From JBFFMO01 sp041390025 (GTDB taxonomy: Bacteria > Myxococcota_A > Bradymonadia > Bradymonadales > Bradymonadaceae), in assembly GCA_041390025.1 (NCBI GenBank), contig JAWKQR010000014.1, forward strand, positions 62,001-126,000: a stretch of 64,000 nt of DNA, read 5' to 3'. Shown piece after piece: positions 37,280 through 48,407 of the stretch (positions are counted from its first letter, which is position 1; each line of letters starts with the position of its first letter). The notes beneath the pieces are model-generated. The model was not told where the DNA came from, ran no database searches, and was given only the letters and a program-made list of their open reading frames with translations. The position numbers were made by a program, and so were the translations under genes.

Positions 37280-39773
37280 TGAAGAACTCCACGACGGCGT
37301 CACGTGCTCGGCCACCTTCGAGCGAGGTTGGGTCAAACAGGAATGCATGGTTGCTGATCAGCGGCGTGTAGACCTGCAGAGGCACGCCCGAGCGCTCGGA
37401 CAGCGAGCGTGACGACGCGTTGGGCACGACGACGTCCCCTTCGGCCATCTGGATGATGACGCGCTTCTTGGGGAAGGTCTTGATCGTCCCGTCAGGTGCC
37501 TCGTATTCGTGCTGCCGCGTCGTCGCGTGGTGAATGACGTTCAGCGGGTCGACTGGGTCGAGCAACCACCGAAGTCCAGTCTCGAACTCGAAGTACTCGT
37601 CGGTGCCCTCGGTGATGTCGCGTTCTTCCAAAACGTTGGCCAACGCGGTTTCAAACGAACCGGAAGTCGTCAGCAGCTGGAAGAAGTTTGCGCCCGCGAC
37701 GTTGAGGGCAAACGATTCGATGTCGGGTTCCACGCCGGCCAAGATCGCGCCCATGATGCCGCCGAGGCTCATCCCGAGGTACACCACGTCTTGGTCATCG
37801 AGCACGTAACCGCCCGACAACGCCGCCCAATCGACGCTGCGAATCACGCGCAACGACTGACACAGGTCGACGACCGATTGCGCAAAATGGTCCGGAGCCG
37901 AGGCGATGTCCTCGACGTCCACGAACTTCGCTCCGCTAACGGCCGGCCAGACGGGCCCGTTGGGAAACGGGCTCGCGACCGATTCCAATTCACCCTTTGA
38001 GCCGTCCGCAAAAATGCACTGCCCAAGCTCGTCGCACGTCGCGGCACCTTTGCAATCGAGGTCCTGCGTGCATGGCGTGCGCTCGCCGTGGAATGGGAAG
38101 TCCATCGAGAACACCGCGTAGCCCTCTTGGGCCAGCCGATTTGCGATCATGTAGGCGAGCTCGCGGCTGGTGAACAGTCCGTGTCCAAAGAGCACGACGG
38201 GAATCGGCACGCCCGGTTGGGCGGACTCGGGAATCGTTAGCACGAATGGCGTCGAGCCGAGCACGGTAGCGCCGTCGGTACGAAACGCGTTCGTCGCGGG
38301 GTCGAGGTGATCGAGGATCGTCATGTCGCCGCTGACGATCGTTTGCACGTCACGCATGATGATGGGCAGCCCGCGCTCGTTGGGCGACTTGTTGATGGTG
38401 TTTTGCACCTGCGCCGGGATGTCCTTTTGGTACAGCTCGTTGCGCAGGCCATTCAGGTAGGTCACGGCCGACACCGTCGTAAACGGGATGGCCGCGGTGA
38501 TGGACTCCCGGAAGATGCCGCGGTCTTCGAGCGCGTCGAGCACCGGCGCCATCTGAGCACGCACGGGCTCAAGCTGCGCCGCGGATTCATCGTCGAGCAC
38601 GCCGACCTGTGCCTTGCCGTCGACCAACAGCGACGCGCGCAACCTCAGCAAAGCTGCCAGCGGCTGCGATTCGGCGAGCACACCGCCGACGGTCACACCC
38701 GAGATCACCGCGACGTGGAACGTGCCGTCTTCGAGGGCTAGTCGGGGCTTGATGAAGATCGTGTGCCCATCGTTCAGGACACCGCGCGTCACGTCGACCA
38801 CCTCGACCACTGCGCCGTCTTGCTCGGCAAACAGCCGTACGGTGTCGGCATTGACCGAAGCGACGTCCACGGCCGCTGTGGTCTTGGCGATGATCGCGCC
38901 CGACGTCGAAAAACCTTGGTGACGGTTGTATTGGTCCTTGAGCGCCTGTGTGGTCGCATCGTCTTCGTCGTCTTGAGGCACCTCAACAAAACCCGTCATC
39001 ACGTCGCGCAAAATGTCGTTGGGGATGGGAATCTGCGACGCATCGGGGTCAAACCACACCGCGGGCCGATTCGTGGTCGTAAACTCGCCGACCACGGCCA
39101 CTTGTTCTTTGACAAACCCGCGCAGCGCCATCACGTCAAAGAGTTCTTGGTAGTCGATACGGATCTCTTCCAACGCTTCGGCGACTTCCTTTTTTTGTTC
39201 CCGGGATTCACCCGGAACCGCCGAAGGATGCTCGGTCAGCGGCGAGTCTGAACGCACAAAATAGAACGCCGGGTCGGCGATGACGGGTTCACCGTCTTGG
39301 CCCAGCGCACCGTTGTCGTAGCCGACTAGACCGTAGACATAGGTCTGGCCCGGCTCCCAGCTTGTACCCAATCCGTTCTCGACCGGGAGACCTGTGACAC
39401 GGATGGTGTCGGTGTTTGTGACCTCGACTTCGACGTTGACCGAAGCCCGGGTTTCCTTGTTCGTCACGAGCACGGCGGCCGGCACGGTTCCATCGGCCAA
39501 GGCACCCGATGTTGGGATGACCAGGGTCGATTGCAAGGGATACCCATCCAGGAAGTTGAGGTAACCTCGAAACTCGCGCTCCGCGTCCGAGATGTCCCCA
39601 TCGACCGGAAGATCAAGACGGCCCTGTGAATTGTCGCGCACTAGATTCGTCGGAGTCGGAAGCACCCCGGTCGCCGGATTCCACAACGCGCGCACCGCGG
39701 GTCGTTGCGGTTGAGTGGTGATGTCGGGCGCACACGCGGCCAAAAAGGCGGTAAGTATGACAAGACGACGCAT
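37269..39773 (-). CDS. VolA-like surface lipase/lysophospholipase lipoprotein
   Basis: An 834-residue lipoprotein (lipobox LAAC, Cys14). The large N-terminal part has beta-sandwich character, with LWNPATGVLPTPTNLV near the start as in the Pla-1/cef/VolA lipase family. The C-terminal alpha/beta hydrolase has VLFGHGLFTSREL (oxyanion loop), nucleophile elbow YLGMSLGG (about Ser669), a probable acid in MAEGDVVVP (about Asp780) and histidine in SNHAFLFD (about His809). A small cysteine motif (CTQDLDCKGAATCDELGQC) sits inside the hydrolase, an unusual insertion that recalls the lipoprotein cysteine motifs elsewhere in this window. In Vibrio cholerae the surface lipase VolA is encoded with FadL; here the same order and an overlap are seen. 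Confidence 0.85.
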   Translation of the reverse strand: MRRLVILTAFLAACAPDITTQPQRPAVRALWNPATGVLPTPTNLVRDNSQGRLDLPVDGDISDAEREFRGYLNFLDGYPLQSTLVIPTSGALADGTVPAAVLVTNKETRASVNVEVEVTNTDTIRVTGLPVENGLGTSWEPGQTYVYGLVGYDNGALGQDGEPVIADPAFYFVRSDSPLTEHPSAVPGESREQKKEVAEALEEIRIDYQELFDVMALRGFVKEQVAVVGEFTTTNRPAVWFDPDASQIPIPNDILRDVMTGFVEVPQDDEDDATTQALKDQYNRHQGFSTSGAIIAKTTAAVDVASVNADTVRLFAEQDGAVVEVVDVTRGVLNDGHTIFIKPRLALEDGTFHVAVISGVTVGGVLAESQPLAALLRLRASLLVDGKAQVGVLDDESAAQLEPVRAQMAPVLDALEDRGIFRESITAAIPFTTVSAVTYLNGLRNELYQKDIPAQVQNTINKSPNERGLPIIMRDVQTIVSGDMTILDHLDPATNAFRTDGATVLGSTPFVLTIPESAQPGVPIPVVLFGHGLFTSRELAYMIANRLAQEGYAVFSMDFPFHGERTPCTQDLDCKGAATCDELGQCIFADGSKGELESVASPFPNGPVWPAVSGAKFVDVEDIASAPDHFAQSVVDLCQSLRVIRSVDWAALSGGYVLDDQDVVYLGMSLGGIMGAILAGVEPDIESFALNVAGANFFQLLTTSGSFETALANVLEERDITEGTDEYFEFETGLRWLLDPVDPLNVIHHATTRQHEYEAPDGTIKTFPKKRVIIQMAEGDVVVPNASSRSLSERSGVPLQVYTPLISNHAFLFDPTSLEGGRARDAVVEFFNAR

Positions 39774-39855
39774 GGCGGCTCCGATACGATGCTTGGGCAA
39801 AGGCGCGGGCAACCTACAAAATCGCGGCATCCGCGGCAATGCCTTGAGGCTGACG

Positions 39856-40521
39856 ATGGCTGACATTCTGAAGAACGTGCTGGCTGTGCTCTTGGTGGTG
39901 GGGTGGATGGGTTGCGCCTCGACCGCCAACCCGGTCATCTCGGATGCTGGAGATTTGCGTGACGCGCAATTCGATGCGCCCATCGATTTCTGGAAGATCG
40001 ACTACAACCGGTTGCAAGCCGCATGTTTCTTTGCCTCGAACGATGCCCGTCGAGCCAACGGGGCAAGCACACTCGCCTACGACGCGCGGCTTGAAGCGGC
40101 CGCAGCGAACTATGCGCGCGAGATGTCGCGTGGGCACTTTGTGGCGCACGTGCATCCGTCCAACGCCAAACTGCGCGAACCCGGTGACCGTGTGCGGGCG
40201 CAAGGCGTCCCCAACCCGTTTACCGCCGAGAACATCGCCTTGGTGCAAGGTTATCCCGTGCCCGACCGAACGCCTGTCTTCGTCCGCAAAGGCGGATTTT
40301 CGTTGACCGCAGATGGTCCTGTCATCGGCCCGCACACGTATAAATCCTTGGCCGAATCCGTGGTCGAGGGTTGGATGAATTCACCCGGCCATCGCAAGAA
40401 TCTTCTGTCGCCCGACGCGCTTCAGCTGGGCTGTGGGGCCGCGCTGACGTCTCAAGGTGAGATGCCGATGATGCTTTTTGTTCAAAATTTCCAGCTCTTT
40501 GAAGCCATTTCTGAGAAATGA
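39856..40521 (+). CDS. CAP/SCP-domain lipoprotein
   Basis: A 221-residue lipoprotein with lipobox WMGC. The CAP domain covers residues about 45-215: FFASNDARRANGASTLAYD, MSRGHFVAHVHPSN, AENIALVQG, VEGWMNSPGHRKNLLSPD and LGCGAAL are the conserved blocks, including the two histidines of the CAP cavity. Bacterial CAP proteins are secreted with mostly unknown function. The ATG at 39856 has GAGG six bases upstream. It is divergent from the lipase gene with an 82-bp shared promoter space. Confidence 0.88.
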   Translation: MADILKNVLAVLLVVGWMGCASTANPVISDAGDLRDAQFDAPIDFWKIDYNRLQAACFFASNDARRANGASTLAYDARLEAAAANYAREMSRGHFVAHVHPSNAKLREPGDRVRAQGVPNPFTAENIALVQGYPVPDRTPVFVRKGGFSLTADGPVIGPHTYKSLAESVVEGWMNSPGHRKNLLSPDALQLGCGAALTSQGEMPMMLFVQNFQLFEAISEK

Positions 40522-40600
40522 CGGGTTGTTTGTGGGTATTCCCACGGGGCTGGGTCTGCTATCTTTTGTCTGACAAAAATGGTCCAGCTCACAGGTAGCT

Positions 40601-42625
40601 ATGTCGAACGACGACGATTTCGACGACACGCAGATGGTCAGCAGCTTCGATCAAACCGAAGTTGCATCGGGCCACATGTTTTCGATCGCGCGACCCCAAG
40701 ACGACGGGGATTTGGTCGATAGTACGGAACGGTTCGACCCCAATTTCACGGGGATGCTCGAGCCGACCGACCGAGCGCCGGGCTCTATCTTGCGTAAAGC
40801 CGGCCCGACGCTTCAGTTTCACGACGACGACGGCCTCGACGAAGACAGCGATGCGTTCTCGCAGACCAACGTGGCCCCGATCACGGCGGATGACTTGGAT
40901 GCGGTGGCGATCGGCAGCGCAATCGACGGGCGTTTCCGGATCACGGGTGTGCTCGGCGAAGGCGGCATGGGCAAGGTTTATCAAGGGATTCAGACCTCGA
41001 TTAACCGTGAAGTTGCCATCAAGGTCGTGCGACCCGAGTTCGCCAAAGACCCCGAACTGCGGGCACGCTTTGAACGGGAAGCCCGCCTGATCTCGAGCTT
41101 CTCGCACCCCAACATCGTGCGTTTGGTCGACTACGGCGAATCGGCAGGGCGCTTGTACTTGGCGATGGAATTCGTCAACGGACGTCCCACGTCGCACCTG
41201 TTTGGGAAAAAGCAGATCCACCCGCGTTATGCGCTCGACATGACCCGACAGGTATCGTCGGCGTTGATCGAAGCCCACGCCAAAGGTGTGGTTCACCGCG
41301 ATCTCAAGCCCGACAACATTTTGGTGACCCGCATCGCCGATGGCACGGTGCAGTACAAGGTGCTCGACTTCGGCGTCGCACGCACGAGCGCATCGGACTT
41401 GACCGCCGTCGGCAGTGTCTGTGGAACCCCTCAATACATGGCGCCCGAACAAGCGCGTGGCCAAACCGTGACGCCGGCCTCCGACATCTACGCCGTCGGT
41501 GCGATGTTGTTCGAGGTCCTGTGTGGGCGGCTCCCATTCGTGGGTTCGTCGCCGGTGAAGCTCATGATCATGCATGTGCAAGATCCCATCCCCGACATCC
41601 GCACCCTCGCGCCGCATGTGCCCCAAGACGTCGCGGAGCTGGTGATGTCCATGATGGCCAAGAATCCGCACGAGCGCCCGGGCAGTTGCGAACAGGTCTG
41701 TGAACGCATCGACCTCATCAACGCTCGCCACGGCTGGACCTCGGTGATTCGCGTACCTGCAGGCCCGCTGAGCGAGACCACCGCTGGTTGGGAAGTTGAT
41801 CCGGCCGAGGAAGCGCGCCGCAATTCGATGGCGCACACGGTCGACGAGGACTCGCACTGGCTCTCAAGCGGGGCTGGAATTGACGAGTCGTTCAGCAGCA
41901 ATCAGGCACCACCGCCCAAACCAGACCTGTCGTCACGCGATTTCAGCAACGCGGTTTTGGACCTGCCCGAGCGTTCCGAGCCCATCGTGCAACCCACGCC
42001 GGCGCCCGTTGCACCAACCACCCCAGCACCGCATCTTCCAGCCCCGATGTACGCTGACCCCACATTGACCGTCGAACGCGAAGCGCCGCGCGTCTACACG
42101 CCGCCGACGGCTGCACCTGTGCACACCCCGCGAAGCTCGGCATCGGTCAACCCGTCGAAGGTCAACACGATCCTGACCATCGCCCTAGGTGTGTTGGTCG
42201 TGATCACGCTCACGGTGGGCTTTTTTGTCATCGTCAAACCCAAGCTCGGTGCCGGATCAGCGGGGTCCGCGATCGAGGCCACGGGCGTCGCGAAACCGGT
42301 GTTCGAGCAGATCGCCGACGGCGGATGGGAGATTGGCCCCATCGTCGCGAGCAGCATCGACACCGTTGAGGTCCAGAGCGGTCGCGTGAAGCGAGACGGC
42401 GTTCAGGTTTCCGTCAGTGTCTACACGTTCCCTGATGCCAAGCAGATCCGACAGCAGTTTGACGGCGTCTTTTTGCCCAACATGGCCTACATGAAGGACT
42501 TGGTGATGGTGCGTGTGGATCCACCAAGCGACGGAACCGTGACCCAAGCAGACGTCGAGCAGGTCACCGGTTTTGCGGCCAAGGCGATGCCGGGCGGTGA
42601 GTTTTCGATCACAACAACCCGCTAA
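40601..42625 (+). CDS. Membrane Ser/Thr protein kinase
   Basis: A 674-residue Hanks-type kinase. Residues 1-105 are acidic and disordered, an unusual N-terminal extension. The kinase domain has the glycine loop LGEGGMGKVY at 118-127, ATP lysine Lys141, HRDLKPDN from 232, DFG at 256-258 and GTPQYMAPEQA. A Pro-rich linker leads to one membrane helix (TILTIALGVLVVITLTVGF) at about residue 530. The C-terminal 120 residues (GWEIGPIVASSIDTV, QIRQQFDGVFLPNMAY) form a small domain, expected outside the inner membrane, perhaps a sensor. It stands alone between the CAP gene and a shared terminator. Confidence 0.92.
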   Translation: MSNDDDFDDTQMVSSFDQTEVASGHMFSIARPQDDGDLVDSTERFDPNFTGMLEPTDRAPGSILRKAGPTLQFHDDDGLDEDSDAFSQTNVAPITADDLDAVAIGSAIDGRFRITGVLGEGGMGKVYQGIQTSINREVAIKVVRPEFAKDPELRARFEREARLISSFSHPNIVRLVDYGESAGRLYLAMEFVNGRPTSHLFGKKQIHPRYALDMTRQVSSALIEAHAKGVVHRDLKPDNILVTRIADGTVQYKVLDFGVARTSASDLTAVGSVCGTPQYMAPEQARGQTVTPASDIYAVGAMLFEVLCGRLPFVGSSPVKLMIMHVQDPIPDIRTLAPHVPQDVAELVMSMMAKNPHERPGSCEQVCERIDLINARHGWTSVIRVPAGPLSETTAGWEVDPAEEARRNSMAHTVDEDSHWLSSGAGIDESFSSNQAPPPKPDLSSRDFSNAVLDLPERSEPIVQPTPAPVAPTTPAPHLPAPMYADPTLTVEREAPRVYTPPTAAPVHTPRSSASVNPSKVNTILTIALGVLVVITLTVGFFVIVKPKLGAGSAGSAIEATGVAKPVFEQIADGGWEIGPIVASSIDTVEVQSGRVKRDGVQVSVSVYTFPDAKQIRQQFDGVFLPNMAYMKDLVMVRVDPPSDGTVTQADVEQVTGFAAKAMPGGEFSITTTR

Positions 42626-42643
42626 GTTGAGCCGGCAAAAACG

Positions 42644-42671
42644 AAAAAGCCGCTGCGAACAGCGGCTTTTT
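42644..42671. terminator. Bidirectional intrinsic terminator between kinase and atpC
   Basis: A 12-bp stem AAAAAGCCGCTG/CAGCGGCTTTTT with a CGAA loop and T-runs on both strands separates the convergent kinase gene and atp operon. Confidence 0.92.
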
Positions 42672-42687
42672 TTGTTCTTGAGGGAGA

Positions 42688-43140
42688 TTACTCTTCGCCC
42701 TGAGACATCGCCAAACGGGTGCGGGCGCGCTTGAGCGCTTCCTGATGACGAATCATAACGTCTTCCTCGACGGTCTCGGTCTTGGAACGCTCTTCGAACT
42801 GAAGCAGTTCTTTCTCGGCAAGCTCGATGGCTTGACGTGCTTCCGCTGCGTCGATCTCGTCGTAACCATCACACGCTTCTGTCATGACCGTGATCTTGTT
42901 GGGCAGGACTTCAACGAAGCCACCGTCCACAAAGAACTTTCGTTCACGTTCGGTCGTGCCGCCCTTGCTGACGAACCCGCGCACGACCATTTGGCCGATC
43001 CCAAGTCCCGACAGCAACGGAAGGTGGCCTGGGAGAATGCCCATTTGACCTTCCGAACCGGGCAAAATGACCTCTTCGGCTTCGCCGGAGATGACCGCCC
43101 GTTCGGGTGTCACGACTTCAATTGTCAATGTCTCTGCCAT
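42688..43140 (-). CDS. atpC: ATP synthase epsilon subunit
   Basis: A 150-residue central-stalk subunit. The N-terminal beta sandwich has EVVTPERAVISGEAEEVILPG, GQMGILPGHLPLLSGL and FFVDGGFVEVLPNKITV; a two-helix C-terminus (ARQAIELAEKEL) can inhibit ATP hydrolysis. It is the last gene of the operon, 15 bp after atpD, with a terminator just beyond. Confidence 0.96.
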   Translation of the reverse strand: MAETLTIEVVTPERAVISGEAEEVILPGSEGQMGILPGHLPLLSGLGIGQMVVRGFVSKGGTTERERKFFVDGGFVEVLPNKITVMTEACDGYDEIDAAEARQAIELAEKELLQFEERSKTETVEEDVMIRHQEALKRARTRLAMSQGEE

Positions 43141-43155
43141 GACCGTTCCTTCGGA

Positions 43156-44751
<1,596 letters not shown>

Positions 44752-44789
44752 GTTTATCTCGCTTCAAAAAATCAGAGTTCGTTTAAACT

Positions 44790-45671
44790 TTAGCCCTTGA
44801 GCGCTTCAGCGCCGGAGACAATCTCGACCAGTTCTTTGGTGATGTAGGCCTGACGCGCACGGTTGTACTGCAGGGTCAGAGCCGAAATCATCTCTTTCGC
44901 GTTGGTGGTCGCGCTATCCATGGCCGACATACGCGCAGCGTGTTCGCTGGCTTCGGCCTCAAGCAGCGCTCGCAGGACTTGCACTTCGATGTTCGCGGGC
45001 AGCAATCGTTCAAGCAACGAGTCCTCGTCGGGCTCAAAGATGTACTCGCTGGCCGCCAAATCCGCCGCCGGTGCTGCAGCGAGGTCATCAAGACTCAACG
45101 GCAGAAGCTGGTGGATGTTGGTGTTGTACGCAATCGCCGAGACGAATTCGTTGTAGATGATGTAGACGCGGTCGTACTCACCGGCGACGAAGTTCTCGAT
45201 GGCGTCTTGGGCAATCTTCTTCGCCTTGGCGTAGCTGATGTTGCCGATGACGTCGGTGTAATTGCGCGCCACTTTCGTGTCGCGTGTGCGGTAGAACACG
45301 TCGCCTTTGCGGCCGACCGTCGCAAGATGCACTTCCACACCCGCGGCAGCTTGCTCGCGCAGGAATCGCGCCAATGTACGAAACACATTGGCGTTGAAAC
45401 CGGCACACAAACCACGGTTGCTCGTCACCACGATCACCAGCGCTTTGCTTGGCAGCTCGTTGACCTGCAGCAATGGGTGGGTGGCGTCTTGCACGCGACC
45501 GGCCACGCTTGAAATCACGAGGTCCATCTTCAATGCGTAGGGACGTGCCTGCTCGGCGCGCTCCTGAGCACGACGCAGCTTGGCCGCCGACACCATCTTC
45601 ATGGCGCTGGTGATCTTCTGCGTGTTCTTGACCGACGCGATACGCGTGCGGATGTCCTTCAAATTCGGCAT
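44790..45671 (-). CDS. atpG: ATP synthase gamma subunit
   Basis: A 293-residue rotary shaft subunit. N-terminal helix IRTRIASVKNTQKITSAMKMVSAAKLRRAQ and C-terminal helix SAMDSATTNAKEMISALTLQYNRARQ-type sequence form the coiled coil; VVTSNRGLCAGFNANVFR is the conserved Rossmann-like core motif. Gaps of 13 and 38 bp to atpA and atpD. Confidence 0.97.
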   Translation of the reverse strand: MPNLKDIRTRIASVKNTQKITSAMKMVSAAKLRRAQERAEQARPYALKMDLVISSVAGRVQDATHPLLQVNELPSKALVIVVTSNRGLCAGFNANVFRTLARFLREQAAAGVEVHLATVGRKGDVFYRTRDTKVARNYTDVIGNISYAKAKKIAQDAIENFVAGEYDRVYIIYNEFVSAIAYNTNIHQLLPLSLDDLAAAPAADLAASEYIFEPDEDSLLERLLPANIEVQVLRALLEAEASEHAARMSAMDSATTNAKEMISALTLQYNRARQAYITKELVEIVSGAEALKG

Positions 45672-45684
45672 GGATTACTCCGGA

Positions 45685-47244
45685 TCACTCAGCAGCAGCA
45701 GCCTGCTTGCGATCGGCCTTAAATTCTTTGGTGAACTGCTCAAGCATCTTCATGGCAGCGGCGGTGGTTTCGGACTGACCTTCCTGGCCCGCTTTCTTTC
45801 CGAAGTTTCCGTCCGCCTTGATCTTGCCCCAGAAGCCTTTGTCTTTGGTCTCGACGTACTGGTACATGCCCTGCTCGTAGTCACGAAGTTCGTCAACTTC
45901 GAGCTGGACGATGAAGCCTGCGTTCGCGGCAAAAATCAGAAGGATCTGCTTGGCCACGTCCAAAGGCGCGTACTGCGCTTGTTTCAAGATCTCCACGAGG
46001 CGTTCGCCCTTGGCGAGCTGAAGCTGAGTGGCCTTGTCGAGGTCGGACGCAAACTGAGCAAACGCTTCAAGTTCACGGAACTGAGCGAGGTCGAGCTTCA
46101 GGGTACCAGCGACGTTTTTCATCGCCTTGATCTGAGCAGCACCACCGACGCGCGACACCGAGATACCCACGTTAATCGCGGGCCGAACACCGGCGTAGAA
46201 CAAGTCGGACTCGAGGAAGATCTGACCATCCGTAATCGAGATCACGTTGGTCGGGATGTACGCCGAAACGTCGCCAGCCTGTGTCTCGATGACGGGAAGC
46301 GCCGTCAAGCTGCCTGCGCCCAATTCGTCGGACATCTTCGCAGCACGCTCAAGCAAGCGGCTGTGGATGAAGAAAACATCGCCGGGGTAAGCTTCGCGGC
46401 CGGGTGGACGACGAAGGAGCAGCGACAACTGACGGTAGGCCACAGCCTGTTTGGACAAGTCGTCGTAGATGATCAGCGCGTGCTGACCATTGTCTCGGAA
46501 GTACTCACCCAGCGTCACACCCGTGTAAGGCGCGAGGAACTGAAGCGGTGCCGACTCCGATGCCGTGGCGTTGACGACGGTCGTGTATTCCATCGCGCCA
46601 TGCTGACGAAGCTTCTCGACCACCTGAGCCACGGTCGACTCTTTCTGGCCGACAGCGACGTAGATGCACTTCACGTTGTTTTCTTTCTGGTTGATGATCG
46701 TGTCGATGGCGACAGCGGTCTTACCCGTCTGGCGGTCACCAATGATCAGCTCGCGCTGACCACGACCAATGGGAACCATCGAGTCAATGGCTTTCAAGCC
46801 CGTCTGGAGCGGTTCGTGAACCGACTTACGGGCGATGATGCCGGGAGCCTTGACTTCGATACGACGGCGCTCCGTCGATTCGATGGGGCCCTTGCCGTCC
46901 ACAGGCTGACCCAACGCGTTGACCACGCGGCCAAGCAATTCGGGTCCCACCGGAACGTCGACGATTCGCGCGGTACGTTTGACCGTGTCGCCTTCGACGA
47001 TCGCGCTGTCGTTGCCCAACAAAGCTGCACCGACATTGTCTTCTTCGAGGTTGAGAACCATTCCGAAAACGTTGTGGGGAAACTCCAGGAGCTCGCCGGC
47101 CATTGCCGATTCAAGACCGTAAATGCGAGCGATACCGTCGCCCACGGAGATCACGCGGCCCGTCTCACTGACTTCGACGCGTTTGTCGTAGTTCTCGATC
47201 TGGTTCTTAATGATCGAGCTAATCTCTGCGATATTGATAGCCAT
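45685..47244 (-). CDS. atpA: ATP synthase alpha subunit
   Basis: A 519-residue regulatory nucleotide-binding subunit of F1. GDRQTGKTAVAID is the P-loop, near residue 170; ALIIYDDLSKQAVAYRQLSLLLRRPPGREAYPGD is split by the usual family spacing, and VGGAAQIKAMKNVAG carries the arginine-finger region together with GISVSRVGG. The C-terminus is Lys/Ala-rich and about 15 residues longer than in E. coli. Part of the atp operon. Confidence 0.97.
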   Translation of the reverse strand: MAINIAEISSIIKNQIENYDKRVEVSETGRVISVGDGIARIYGLESAMAGELLEFPHNVFGMVLNLEEDNVGAALLGNDSAIVEGDTVKRTARIVDVPVGPELLGRVVNALGQPVDGKGPIESTERRRIEVKAPGIIARKSVHEPLQTGLKAIDSMVPIGRGQRELIIGDRQTGKTAVAIDTIINQKENNVKCIYVAVGQKESTVAQVVEKLRQHGAMEYTTVVNATASESAPLQFLAPYTGVTLGEYFRDNGQHALIIYDDLSKQAVAYRQLSLLLRRPPGREAYPGDVFFIHSRLLERAAKMSDELGAGSLTALPVIETQAGDVSAYIPTNVISITDGQIFLESDLFYAGVRPAINVGISVSRVGGAAQIKAMKNVAGTLKLDLAQFRELEAFAQFASDLDKATQLQLAKGERLVEILKQAQYAPLDVAKQILLIFAANAGFIVQLEVDELRDYEQGMYQYVETKDKGFWGKIKADGNFGKKAGQEGQSETTAAAMKMLEQFTKEFKADRKQAAAAE

Positions 47245-47268
47245 CTCAATGCCTCGATGAGGTGGTGA

Positions 47269-47808
47269 TTACACTTCTTCCAAAATTGATTGTCGCAGCG
47301 AGCTGAGCTGCGTGCGCAACGAACCGTCGAGCACCATGTCGCCAATGCGCGTGGTCGCACCGCCGATCAGCGCTGCGTCGACTTCCGTCTTCAGAATGAC
47401 TTTCTTGCCCGTCATCGAGACCAGAGCGGCCTTGATGCTTTCAACCTGAGCAGCGTCGAGGCTCGTGGCGGTGGTCACCGTCGCGCGCACGTTGCCGTCA
47501 TGAAGATCGACCTGTTTGTCGAGTTGATTCGCGATGTCTGCGATGTCTTTGATCCGGTCTTTGTCGACCAACAACAGAGTCAGGTTGGTCGTCATCACAT
47601 CCCAACCCTGCTTCTGCGCGATGGCGCGGATCACGGCGCGACGTTCGTCGACGCTGACGCCCGGATTGGCGACGATGGCGCGAAACTCCGCGCTCTGCTC
47701 GTAGACGTCGGCGAGTTCACGCAACTGGCCCTGAAGGGTCTTGTAGTTGCCGCGCTCGATCCCGATTTCCAGGAAAGCCTTGGCGTAGCGTTTTGATGCT
47801 GCGTTCAT
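47269..47808 (-). CDS. atpH: ATP synthase delta subunit
   Basis: A 179-residue peripheral-stalk subunit linking b/b' to F1. The N-terminal helical bundle begins ASKRYAKAFLEIGIERGN, and the C-terminal DAALIGGATTRIGDMVLDGSL is the family signature. It lies 24 bp before atpA. Confidence 0.95.
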   Translation of the reverse strand: MNAASKRYAKAFLEIGIERGNYKTLQGQLRELADVYEQSAEFRAIVANPGVSVDERRAVIRAIAQKQGWDVMTTNLTLLLVDKDRIKDIADIANQLDKQVDLHDGNVRATVTTATSLDAAQVESIKAALVSMTGKKVILKTEVDAALIGGATTRIGDMVLDGSLRTQLSSLRQSILEEV

Positions 47809-47823
47809 CTTCAGTCCTAAATA

Positions 47824-48396
47824 TCAGGCGACGGATTTCATCGATTTGAGGTCGTTTACGAAACCATCGACGAGCGCGTGTTGAGCCTTGTCGTCGAGCT
47901 TCTCTTTGACGCGGGTCTCGGCTAGGTTCAGCGCCATGTCCACGGCTTGCTCTTCGATCGCACGGACGGCTTTTCGAAGTTCCTGCTGAATCACAAGCTC
48001 GGCGTCCGAGCGCATCTTCTCGACCTGACGTTTCGCATCGTCCACCAGTCGATTTTTCTCGGCCTCGCCTTGCGCGTGGTAGTCGTCCATCAACTGTTTG
48101 CGCTCCGCATCCAGTGCGTCCAACCGCTGCGAATATTCACTGAGCTTCGCTTCGGCGGCTTCGCGCAACCGTTTGGCCTCGTTCAAGTCCGCGGTGAGCT
48201 TGTCGCGACGGTCGTCGAACATGCCACGCAGACCCGGGCCCGCGTATTTTGCGATCAGACCCACAAAGATGATGAGATTGATCATGGAAGCAACCCAGTG
48301 CCCCCATGGGAAACCTTCTCCGTGCCCACCTGCCGCGAAAGCAGGTGTTGCCGCGAGGAAGGTCGCGAGTGCGATCAACGAAGATGTTGTTCTCAT
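47824..48396 (-). CDS. atpF: ATP synthase b subunit
   Basis: A 190-residue peripheral-stalk subunit. It has an N-terminal signal-like segment (LIALATFLAATPAFA) before the true membrane helix (WVASMINLIIFVGLIAKY), a feature known from delta-proteobacterial b subunits. A long charged coiled coil follows (LNEAKRLREAAEAKLSEY). It sits 11 bp after the b' gene. Confidence 0.93.
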   Translation of the reverse strand: MRTTSSLIALATFLAATPAFAAGGHGEGFPWGHWVASMINLIIFVGLIAKYAGPGLRGMFDDRRDKLTADLNEAKRLREAAEAKLSEYSQRLDALDAERKQLMDDYHAQGEAEKNRLVDDAKRQVEKMRSDAELVIQQELRKAVRAIEEQAVDMALNLAETRVKEKLDDKAQHALVDGFVNDLKSMKSVA

Positions 48397-48407
48397 CGGG
48401 TCTCCTC

